Source of the DNA: Nymphaea colorata
Lineage: Eukaryota > Streptophyta > Magnoliopsida > Nymphaeales > Nymphaeaceae
Assembly: GCF_008831285.2 (NCBI RefSeq)
Contig: NW_022204856.1
Span: forward strand, 45,001-62,500
DNA length: 17,500 nucleotides
Direction of reading: 5' to 3'
The notes below the pieces were generated by a model. That model was not told where the DNA came from. It saw only the letters and a list, made by a program, of their open reading frames with translations, and ran no database searches. A program made the position numbers and the translations under genes. Each line of letters begins with the position of its first letter. Positions within the stretch are counted from its first letter, which is position 1. Shown piece after piece: positions 9,366-17,500 of the stretch.

Positions 9366-11381
9366 TTATAGCGAAACAAGTTGGGAAGAAGTTGTCAATA
9401 ATAGATTACCGAGAGCAATAGGTAAAAGAGATTTCCACCCAAGATTTAATAGTTGATCCATTCTCAGCCTAGGTAAAGTCCATCTTGTTGAGATAGGAAT
9501 GAACAGGAACAAATAAGCTTTAGCTAATGTAATGAGGAGACTAATTGTTGTTCCAAAGACTTCACTAGTTTTATTTATTTCGAAAAGTTCAGTAATTGGT
9601 ATATATGGAATAGGAAGATTCCACCCTCCCAAGTACAGAACTGTTACGAATAATGAAGAAACTAGTAAATTGAGGTAAGAAGCAACATAAAATAAACCAA
9701 ATTTGATACCTGAATATTCAGTTTGATAACCTGCTACTAATTCCTCCTCGGCTTCCGGTAAATCAAAGGGCAATCTCTCGCATTCTGCTAGTGAAGAAAT
9801 TATAAAAACTATGAACCCTATAGGTTGACGCCAAAGATTCCACCCCCAAAAACCATATTTTGACTGCGCCTCAACTATATCAACCGTACTTGAACTGTTA
9901 GATAATCATAGTCGATGATAACATCACTGTTCCCATCTCTATTCCAGAACCGTACATGAGACCTCAGCTTCATACGGCTCCTCAATGGTCACGAATAAAT
10001 CTAAGGTATGCTTCGGTATTACATCGGCATACCATAGGAAAAAAGAAAGATGAATCAAAATGCTCATAAGTGAACTAGACCAGTGGGATTCTGTCCGCGA
10101 TAAGATAATAACAAATAAAAAGTACACTTCTGAATCCATCTCATCCTTTATTCTTTTTGCTGAGTTTCTTGTTCAGTAATAACTTAACTCGATCTTTCCA
10201 TAAGATACAATAAATAGTCAATCCATTTTTCCTTCCTGTTCTTCTCTTCTTTCTCAGAAGGACTATACTATATAAATAAAGGATTACTTCGTTCCTGATA
10301 GTTATTTTTAAATCAGTGGATAGGAGCTATACTCTGGATCGGGATCACGGGGAAGTACTTTTTGATCATTTCTACCAACTTCAAGCCCTCATTATGACTC
10401 CTTTTATGTAATGTCAAAATATCCGTTTGGATACGTTACATTATCTCCATTACTAATCTTTTGTGTACCTTGGTGTTCCTAACCGTCCACTCAGTTTTGG
10501 TGGATCCTCGGTATGGTAATAAATACAAGAGTAAAAATTCCATACAGTTGATCTTTTGCGCCCGCTTCAAGTCCTGATGGCTAATCGATACTTGGGGTAA
10601 ACAGCTTCCGCTGCTTATGTTTAGCTCCACTTTACTCTCGTACGTAGGTAATGAGACTCGATCTTCTTACTGCGAATTCATAAGCAGTTTTGTTTCACTC
10701 ATATAACTATCTGGTTTAGTTCATAGATCCCAGTGATGAATAAAAAAGAGTTCTATCTATATATTCAATCAACCAACTTCTTTCCTAGAAAAAGCAAAGA
10801 AAGAGGTAGGAGTGCGTATTCCAACGAATCACACGTAGAGATATTGATAACACACATGGAGTTAACGGTATTTCATAACTTATAGATTGAGCAGCAGCTC
10901 GTAAACCACCTGAAAAGGAATATTTATTATTTGATCCATATCCGGACATAAGAAGTCCGATAGGGGCAATACTTGAAATAGCGATCCATAGAGAAACACC
11001 TATACTGAGATCGGTTAGTACAAGGTGATGGCCAAAGGGAATTACTGAATAACTCAGTAGAATTGATACGACCGCTACGGATGGGCCGACACTAAATAAA
11101 CGAATATCTCCTCTAGATGGAAGAAGATCTTCTTTGAAAAGTAGTTTGACCCCATCCGCTAGAGCTTGAAGAATGCCCAGGGGGCCGGCATACTCAGGAC
11201 CAATTCGTCGTTGTATCCCTGCAGATATTTTTCTTTCTAGCCACACAATTACTAATACCCCTATTGTGATTCCCAATACAAGAGTAACAATAGGTACAAG
11301 TAACCATATGAGCCCATAGGCCTCTTTTGAGGATTCCGATCTGAAAAAAGAATTGATAGCTTGTGCTTCTTCAATTATCAT
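9366..11381 (-). CDS. ndhA: NAD(P)H-plastoquinone oxidoreductase subunit 1 (two exons)
   Basis: NdhA is the membrane subunit at the junction of the NDH-1 arms, equivalent to NuoH, and forms part of the plastoquinone site. Exon 1 is 10835-11381 (547 nt) and exon 2 is 9366-9904 (539 nt, identical in length to tobacco). The split Leu codon is C at the end of exon 1 plus TA at the start of exon 2. Together they encode 361 residues. Exon 1 contains [18 protein letters not shown] and [21 protein letters not shown]. Exon 2 contains [20 protein letters not shown] and [18 protein letters not shown]. The start ATG (11379-11381) lies one base after the ndhH stop, the usual close coupling; an upstream TTG is not needed. 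Ser112, Ser130, Ser157 and Pro175 replace conserved Leu or Phe and are candidate editing sites; 112 and 157 correspond to the known ndhA sites numbered 114 and 158. Confidence 0.97.
9905..10834 (-). other. ndhA: ndhA group II intron
   Basis: This 930-nt intron begins GTGTGATTCG on the minus strand and ends ATGAT, matching the group II boundaries GTGYG and AY. It is somewhat shorter than the roughly 1.0-1.1 kb common in angiosperms. Domain V is clear at 9947-9980. In the domain VI segment, ATAG and GATG pair with CATC and CTAT, leaving an unpaired A at 9912, eight nucleotides from the 3' splice site, as expected for the branch point. It encodes no maturase, so splicing must depend on trans-acting factors. 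Short open frames inside it have no support. Confidence 0.93.
9947..9980 (-). other. group II intron domain V
   Basis: This 34-nt hairpin begins GAGCCGTATGA and ends TCATGTACGGTTC on the minus strand. It has the standard domain V length and paired ends (GAGCCGTA with TACGGTTC). Domain V holds the catalytic metal-binding core. Its near-consensus sequence argues that the intron is still spliced. Confidence 0.92.
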
Positions 11382-11382
11382 T

Positions 11383-12563
11383 TCAACGATCAACTTCTCC
11401 CATAATGATATCTATACTACCTAGTATTGTCATAATATCAGCCAATTTCATTCTTTTAACTAGCTGAGGAAGAATTTGCAAATTGATGAAACCGGGTGGA
11501 CGTATTTTCCATCTCCAAGGAAAAACACTATTATCTCCTATCAGAAAAATACCTAATTCTCCCTTTGGGGCTTCTACTCTCACATAAAGTTCTTGTTTTG
11601 ACAATTCAAAACTGGGAGAAGGCTTTTTACTAATGAATCGATATTCAAAGTCGTTCAATTCTGAATCTTTTGTTCCAGCAAAGCGTCGGAATTCTAAATT
11701 TTCATAAGGTCCCCCGGAATTCCTTCCAGAGCCTGTTGAATAATTTTGATGGATTCCGTCATTTCGCCAATTCTTACTAAATAACGAGCTAATGAGTCTC
11801 CTTCTTTTTGCCATTGGACTTCCCAATCGAATTCATCATAACACTCATACCGATCGACTTTACGAAGGTCCCATTGGATTCCGGAAGCTCGTAGCATTGG
11901 TCCTGATAAACCCCAATTTATGGCTTCCTCTCCCCCAATAAAACCTACCCCTTCAACTCGTTCCAAAAAGATGGGATTGCGCGTAATAAGCTTTTGATAT
12001 TCAACAACTCCCGTTAAAAAATAATCGCAGAAATCTAAACATTTATCTATCCAGCCATGAGGTAAATCAGCAGCTACCCCCCCGATACGGAAATAATTAT
12101 GCATCATTCGCATACCTGTGGCAGCTTCGAATAGATCATATAACAATTCCCTCTCTCTGAAAATATAGAAGAAAGGAGTCTGCGCACCGATATCGGCCAT
12201 AAAAGGTCCAAGCCATAACAAATGCGAAGCTATACGACTCAACTCCAGCATAATTACCCTAATATAGCTGGCTCTTTTAGGTACTTGAATATTTCCCAAT
12301 TCCTCAGGTGCATTAACGGTTATTGCCTCCGTGAACATAGTAGCTAAATAATCCCAACGTGTTACATAAGGTAGATATTGTATAATTGTTCGGTTTTCCG
12401 CAATTTTTTCCATTCCTCTGTGTAAATAACCCAATATGGGTTCACAGTCGATAACATCTTCGCCATCTAGAGTAACAATGAGTCGAAGAACACCATGCAT
12501 TGACGGGTGGTGAGGACCCATATTGACCACGAGGAGGTCTTTTCTTGCGTCTGGTACAGTCAT
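11383..12563 (-). CDS. ndhH: NAD(P)H-plastoquinone oxidoreductase subunit H, frame broken once
   Basis: NdhH is the 49-kDa-type subunit of the NDH-1 stromal arm, equivalent to NuoD, and helps form the plastoquinone pocket. Coding starts at ATG 12561-12563 ([24 protein letters not shown]) and ends at TGA 11383-11385 ([10 protein letters not shown]). The GPHHPSMHG and [18 protein letters not shown] blocks are intact. The frame breaks near codon 285 at the five-G run (11711-11715, C on the plus strand). CCG GGG GGA has lost one G, so translation stops a few codons later. The continuation [12 protein letters not shown] lies in the next frame and is conserved to the end. The span is 1181 nt, and one extra base gives 1182 nt, the standard 393 residues. 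A longer run of seven G at 12077-12083 is in frame. It is the first ndh gene of the unit and abuts ndhA. Confidence 0.95.
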
Positions 12564-12573
12564 ATGTTTTTAT

Positions 12574-12626
12574 TCTCCGATTCCAATTCATTATTCCATT
12601 TCTCCGATCCCAATTCATTATTCCAT
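12574..12626. repeat. 26-bp near-tandem duplication in the rps15-ndhH spacer
   Basis: TCTCCGATTCCAATTCATTA plus six more bases (12574-12599) recurs at 12601-12626 with one mismatch and one base between copies. The repeat lies just upstream of the ndhH start (first copy about 11 bases away) on the transcribed leader. It duplicates a GGAG-containing segment on the minus strand. It may alter leader spacing, but its effect is unknown. Confidence 0.8.
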
Positions 12627-12701
12627 GAATTCCTGAAAATGAAACGAGGTTCATCCAAATTCAAGATCTAATGAACCGAATAACTCAAACGAATTTCCAA
12701 A

Positions 12702-12965
12702 CTAACCAGTTTTTGGTTCTCGAATACCCAATTGACCAATTAATTCCCTATAACGCACTCGATTTTTCTTTGATAAATAAACCAGCAGTCGTTGGCGTTT
12801 CCCCAGAATTTTCCGCAGACCCCTCTGAGATAAATAGTCTCTTCTGTGCAGTTTCAAATGTGAAGTAAGTCTCTCTATCTTATTGGTAAAATTAAATACT
12901 TGGAATTCAACAGAACCCCTTTTTTCTTCTTGTGGAATAACGGATATGGGCGAATTCTTTACCAT
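12702..12965 (-). CDS. rps15: 30S ribosomal protein S15
   Basis: S15 is a primary 16S rRNA-binding protein of the plastid small ribosomal subunit. The frame from ATG 12963-12965 ([21 protein letters not shown]) to the stop at 12702 encodes 87 residues, within the usual 87-90. The central block [25 protein letters not shown] and the C-terminal [21 protein letters not shown] are family signatures. The same frame is open upstream to another ATG at 13038-13040, which would add 25 residues. The conserved MVKNS opening makes 12965 the likely start. It sits between ycf1 and ndhH on the same strand, and its position in the single-copy region, not the inverted repeat, is unlike grasses. Confidence 0.97.
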   Translation of the reverse strand: MVKNSPISVIPQEEKRGSVEFQVFNFTNKIERLTSHLKLHRRDYLSQRGLRKILGKRQRLLVYLSKKNRVRYRELIGQLGIREPKTG

Positions 12966-13406
12966 ACAAATAAATTCTTCTCTTTTTTTCTTTTTGTTCC
13001 CACGGATATAAATCTTCCCAATCAAGAATAATAATACCATTTATTTTGTTCTGGTGTACACAATAATCTGGATTGATTCATATATTACTCTTTTTTCTAT
13101 CAAACAAATCAAAATGAATATGAATAAATAATAACAATAAATTTATTCAGATACAAAGGGATGGTATATTCCTGGGCTCACGAAACAGAATGAAAGGGAA
13201 AGGGACCTAAAAAGATTCTGTCGATTCATTCCTAGGTCCAATTGATATGTGACTGAATCTTGTGTATCAGAGTCTAACTGACTGAATCTTGTGTATCAGA
13301 GTCTAACTGACTGAATCTTGTGTATCAGAGTCTAACATAAGGTATGTATTTATTTGCATGTTCTCATATACCAGGCGCGTGATAAAGAGGGAAATTGATT
13401 GTAACA
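12966..13406. other. ycf1-rps15 intergenic spacer
   Basis: These 441 bases lie between the ycf1 stop and the rps15 start. The rps15-proximal part stays open in the rps15 frame for 25 codons. The middle is AT-rich, and a 3 x 29-bp tandem repeat fills 13250-13336. No gene or RNA is seen. The region should contain the ycf1 3' UTR and the rps15 leader. Confidence 0.8.
13250..13336. repeat. three perfect 29-bp tandem repeats
   Basis: The 29-bp unit TGACTGAATCTTGTGTATCA plus nine more bases occurs at 13250-13278, 13279-13307 and 13308-13336 with no mismatch. Perfect identity of three copies points to recent expansion by slippage or unequal recombination. The unit contains GACT and AGTC, so each copy can fold weakly on itself. 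There are no intervening spacers. Confidence 0.95.
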
Positions 13407-16400
13407 TCAGCGAATTCCAAATTGCTTATACATATGGATCCTTGACATACTGAAACGACTCCCATTATTGGTATCAAACCAATAACGATTCATACAGGCT
13501 AAATCTTCTAATCGATGAGTGGGCCAAAGAAACACTTTCCATTTTAGAGAGTTATTTGTATCTGTATCAAAATGCTTATCCCTATTTACAAATTTCTCAA
13601 ACCCCTGCGCATTAGTCTTAGCTCTATTGCAAAATACTGGATTCTTATTCACAAGGTTCCTATTTCGGTAATTGAAACGGCTTATAATTCTCAATTCTCT
13701 ACGATGGCTAGGAGATAAAATATGTTCAGGAACAAGCAAATCATAATTATTATTGTCCCCATTCACACGCACTCCTCCGTGTCGTGCAATCGAGCCATTC
13801 AAGTCATTCTTATCAATATGTTTTTTTACCTGGTATCCTCGATTAGTTTGGTACTGAACCTTATGGGTCAATGAAATAGCTATGGTTTGATACATAATCG
13901 AAATTCCATCCCATTTGATAGACAAACGAACCGGTTCAACAATAAATATTCCCCTTTTTATCAATTCTGGAAGAGACAAATCCTTATTAATCAGCATTAC
14001 ATCTAGACCCATTTCTCCTCTTTGAATAGAGGATATAGCAATTTCATTCGGATTCATAAGTCTAAGCAGTAGACAATATACCTTGATATTATTGGTCATT
14101 CTTTGATTGAAAGAATCACCCCATCGGAGTTGAAAAAGAAAATATTTTTTCAAAAATAAGTCTAGTTCCGCTTCCTTCTTGCTCTTGAATTTCTTTTTCT
14201 TTCTGCGTTTCTTAATATCTGAACCCGCGGAATTTGCTCCAACATCTTTTTTTTGGTTTCTTATATCAGATATAAGATTTCCTTGGTGCTGTCGTTCTTT
14301 CTCGTCCCGGTTCCCATTCTCTAATTCAAGATATCCCTTTTGATTAGATTCTACTTTTGGTTTTGGATTAAATCTTTCTTTTTGATTAGATTCCACCTTT
14401 GGATCTATATAAAGATCGCTTGTTTTGTTTCCATGAAAATCAAATAGAAGCAATTTGATTGGTATGATCCACGGATTAGTCTTATATCGATCGTAAAGCG
14501 GCACAAATTCTGGTAAGAACCAAGGGCGCAGATTCGATATAGTATGATCTAACATTTGTTCATTCATTCCCATCCAATCAAAAAATAACTCTTTTTGCTT
14601 TGTTTGGATTTCTTGATGAATTCTGATATAAAGATAAAGAATATCTTTCTTATTGGTCCCAGTCTTAGTAGTTTTCTTTTTTTTATTAATGAAAGTTCTG
14701 ATACCCGTACTAGTCCTAGTTTCAATATTGTTTCTAGGGTAAAAATTGGTGATTCTCAATTCCAAATATTTTCTATCTAGATTTGGATCCCTATCAATTG
14801 TATATTTATCTTCTAGGCTATCATTTATAGTTGTAGCATAAAACGATTTGTATTTATGTGTATTGTAATTAGAAATCTCTCCGTGCCTGTTTACTTGTAA
14901 TGGTGATCCATAAATATTGGAGTCTTTCACATCTTCATAATTAAGATATTTATATGATAAAAGATCATATCTGTAGTGTTTTTTAATTTTTTTTTCGCAA
15001 CTCGGACTCTTCAATAAGTCCAATTTATATTTATAATAATCCTTTTTACCGGAATGAATTAATTGGTCTTTTTCTTCATATGAACCCAATTTTGGTGAGT
15101 CGTTATTTTTAATCGTAAAATGCTGATTGACTTTCTTTCTCCATTTTAGAGGTGCTAATCTAGACCATTTGTCATGGGAGAAATTGTATTGATAATGGCT
15201 CTTTAACCAGTTTTTCCATTCACTCATTCCAGAATTCCGCAGTTTCTTGTGTTTTGATTCTGAATCAAATATTCCTCGTGTATGGAAATAGTCATGGAAA
15301 TAGTCTTTTATTCTATCCTTAATAAAAGGATATGTTCTGTAGTAATGAAATATGGATTCTGACTTATATTTGTTACTAACTTGGGTTTGCAATAATTTGT
15401 AAAACACATAGGCTTGAGACAAAGAAGATAAGTCGCAGTAAATCGGTGAATTACTATCACTACTTATATTAGTAGTATAAGTAGAAAGAGATTTTACAGT
15501 CGAAATGAAGGGAATTATATTTGGATTCGTTTCATTAGTATCCTTTTCCTTTATTTCGTCATTGTAAGTGTATCCATTTAAAGTATTTTTTGTTGAGTCA
15601 AGAAAAAATTGTGCATTGATCCTGTAAATGTTAGTGATACATAGAAGGATACCCATGTATATTCTTTCAATGAAAGATTTCATAAAAGAGTTCCATTTAG
15701 AGATTAATGGGGCACTTCTTCTTTTTTTAGATATTTGAAAAATATGTTTCCGTGATTCGGTTCTTTTATTACTAAAATTTCCCTTGTTAGTACTAATATC
15801 TATATCCTCAATATCTGGAGTTAGAGGTTTTTTTTTCTTGTCTTTTCTAATCTTTTCTACTTGATCCCAGATTTTGGTTGTCTTATCAGCCAGATCATTA
15901 ATTTTTCTTTCTATCAGTGAATCATTTGTCCAATCTCCGGATACAATTATAATGGGTGATTCATGGATGATTTTTTTGGAATCTTTCTCATTTTGACTTG
16001 GTTCTTCATTTTGACTTGGGTCATAGACTCGCGTCACTAAGAAAAAGAGTTTCTTCACTTTTCTTTTTATAAATAGAACTATTTTGATAATCCATCTTAT
16101 TTTTTCGTTGAGAATCTTTAGAAAACCTTTTATGTTGTCTTTTATAATTCTTAGAAAGAAAAAACCTGTCTTTTTGACTTTTCTAATTTTTTTTTCGAGT
16201 GTTTTATTAATGGGTTCAAAAAAGAAAGGTTTTTTTCGGGGAGAGCCAAAGGGGACTTCTGTTTCCATCCCCCAGATCGTTAAAAAACAGAAATTTTTTT
16301 GTTTTTTTCTTAGATCCTTATGATGGGATCGTAGCTTTTTTCTATGCCAAGGTTTCAGAGAGAAAGGAAATAGGATTTTTATCTGAATACCGTCTGTTAA

Positions 16401-17500
16401 CCAATCTTTTGGAAATTCTGTTTCCGATAATTGAACACCATTATATGTGCATTTGACATGCATTTCCCTACTCCATTCGGTCAAATCTTCATACCACTCA
16501 GGGAATTGAAATAATAACATACGACCAATATTTTTAACTATTATCAATGAAGGTAATATGATGTATTTTCGAAGAATCGAGTGGGTTACTAATATGGAAC
16601 TCCTTATTGCTTGAGCAAATATAATATTATCCCAAGTTTCTGCTATTGCTATCCGTTCCTCCTCCTGTCTTTTATCCTCTTTTCTTTTATACTCCTCTTC
16701 GTGTTCTTTCTCCATTTTCTCTTTCTCTTTTGCCCCTTCACCCACATAATCAGATGTTTGTATTTTTGGGCTTTTTTCCTCCATCCAATTCCTAAAAATG
16801 AGGTTCATCATCCTTGAGATATCAAAAGAAAACAAAGGTGTTTTGTCTATTCTGTCAAAAAAAAGGGGGAGTGTACATCTGTTTGAAACATTTCCCAAGT
16901 GACTGTTTTACGTCTTTGAGCCCGCATCGACCCTTTGATTATATCACGACGAAAATCTGATTGTTGCGAGTAACGTATCAAGGCCATTTCATGTTCTTCT
17001 GCTTGATCACCATTTCCTTTTCCTCTTTGATCACCATTTTTGGCTTGATCACCCTTTTTCTTTTTGGCTTGATCACCATTTCCTTTTCCTCTTTGATCAC
17101 CTTTTTCGACTTGATCATCACTATTTTTTTCTTGATTACTATCGGTGGTATTACTGATATTATCAGTAGTATTATTGATATTATCATTGGTATTAATGAT
17201 ATTATCAGTGGTAGTATTGATGATATTATCATTGGTATTAATGATATTAGTATCCTCATCGGTATCAGTGTCAGTATAAATTACTACACGTTTGGCTTTT
17301 CTTGAACGAATCCCGTGATCCTCTGTGGATTCTTCCTGATCATCTTCTTCCTCCTCCTCCTCCTCCTCTTCTTCAAAATCCAAATCAGAAGTCAGTTTGT
17401 ATAACCATCGAGGAACCTTTTTCTTAATTTCTTCAATTTGAAGATTACTCATTTTTTGATCATTCGGATCAGCTCTAACCATATCGAATACTTTTTCTTC
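13407..17500 (-). CDS. ycf1: Ycf1 / TIC214 (3' part, frame broken once)
   Basis: Ycf1 is a very large plastid protein, assigned as TIC214 of the inner-envelope import complex and essential in tobacco and Chlamydomonas; some aspects of that role are debated. The window holds 4094 nt of its 3' part, and the membrane-spanning N-terminal region is outside. The right end encodes an acidic, repeat-rich stretch (ten Glu at 17345-17374, then Asn/Thr/Ile and Gly-Asp-Gln repeats). Conserved [20 protein letters not shown] and [15 protein letters not shown] follow. At the C5-T8 tract (16857-16869) one base is missing: the frame ends VHSPFFLTE and stops at 16847. The conserved [16 protein letters not shown] begins in the next frame, which stays open for about 1150 codons to [11 protein letters not shown]. 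Adding one base makes 4095 nt, an exact multiple of three in register with the window edge. Confidence 0.95.
14337..14402. repeat. 24-bp spaced duplication in ycf1
   Basis: Two copies (14337-14360 and 14379-14402, offset 42 bp) encode the same peptide PKVESNQK in ycf1. They differ by three silent changes. The offset is a multiple of three, so the frame is kept. The synonymous differences mean it is older than the perfect repeats at 17001-17249. Confidence 0.8.
17001..17101. repeat. 35-bp perfect direct repeat in ycf1 (GDQ repeats)
   Basis: Positions 17001-17035 are repeated exactly at 17067-17101, offset 66 bp (22 codons). The encoded peptide includes [12 protein letters not shown]. Together with shorter TTGATCACC copies in between, this builds a Lys/Gly/Asp/Gln-rich low-complexity segment. 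All offsets keep the reading frame. Confidence 0.9.
17176..17249. repeat. 29-bp perfect direct repeat in ycf1 (Asn/Ile/Thr repeats)
   Basis: Positions 17176-17204 recur exactly at 17221-17249, offset 45 bp (15 codons). They lie inside a longer degenerate TATTATCATTGGTATTAATG-like array at about 17150-17260 that encodes [10 protein letters not shown]-type peptides. The frame is kept. Confidence 0.9.
17345..17374. repeat. GAR trinucleotide run encoding ten glutamates in ycf1
   Basis: Ten consecutive GAG/GAA codons on the minus strand form a microsatellite of CTC/TTC on the plus strand. The Glu tract is followed by DDQEE. Such tracts vary in length between related plants through slippage. Confidence 0.9.

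Noticed and set aside
9939-10630. Small minus-strand frames inside the ndhA intron (9939-10139 and 10436-10630)
   Set aside because: One overlaps the domain V structure and neither resembles a maturase or known protein. The ndhA intron normally carries no ORF.
13250-13336. Possible CRISPR array from three 29-bp repeats
   Set aside because: The copies are directly adjacent with no spacers, and the context is a plastid genome without cas genes.
16961-17305. Plus-strand 114-codon hydrophobic frame within ycf1
   Set aside because: It is the antisense of the low-complexity repeats of ycf1. Repeats with a three-base register keep other frames open too.

Overview
This window is plastid (chloroplast) DNA from a land plant, almost certainly a non-grass angiosperm. 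It covers most of the small single-copy (SSC) region in the standard order: ndhF, rpl32, trnL-UAG, ccsA, ndhD, psaC, ndhE, ndhG, ndhI, ndhA (with its group II intron), ndhH, rps15, ycf1. The absence of chlL, chlN and rpl21, and the presence of a large ycf1 beside rps15, fit a flowering plant outside the grasses. I cannot name the species from sequence alone.

Layout. The 5' part of ndhF (603 codons, minus strand) runs off the left edge. An AT-rich spacer of about 1.1 kb leads to rpl32 and then trnL-UAG and ccsA, all on the plus strand. ccsA converges on ndhD, and a perfect 22-bp hairpin lies between them. Everything from ndhD rightward is on the minus strand and reads from right to left as rps15, ndhH, ndhA, ndhI, ndhG, ndhE, psaC, ndhD. 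This is the classic plastid ndhH-D transcription unit. ycf1 (TIC214) supplies the right end and is cut by the window edge inside its variable acidic region.

How the genes work together. Seven ndh genes encode subunits of the thylakoid NDH-1 complex (ferredoxin:plastoquinone oxidoreductase), which serves cyclic electron flow. psaC encodes the terminal Fe-S subunit of photosystem I, whose ferredoxin feeds NDH. ccsA acts in c-type cytochrome maturation. rpl32, rps15 and trnL-UAG are translation components. ycf1 is assigned to the inner-envelope protein import apparatus.

Oddities. Four single-base deletions, each in or beside a homopolymer run, break the reading frame in three genes: two in ndhD, one in ndhH and one in ycf1. 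Coding is otherwise conserved on both sides of each break, and adding one base per break gives exactly the expected lengths. They may be base-call errors, very recent mutations, a transferred non-plastid copy, or (least likely) recoded sites. Many ndh codons specify Ser or Pro where the family has Leu or Phe, and several coincide with well-known C-to-U editing positions. Several short tandem repeats are present in spacers and in ycf1. I see no novel defence system, mobile element or other non-plastid system.
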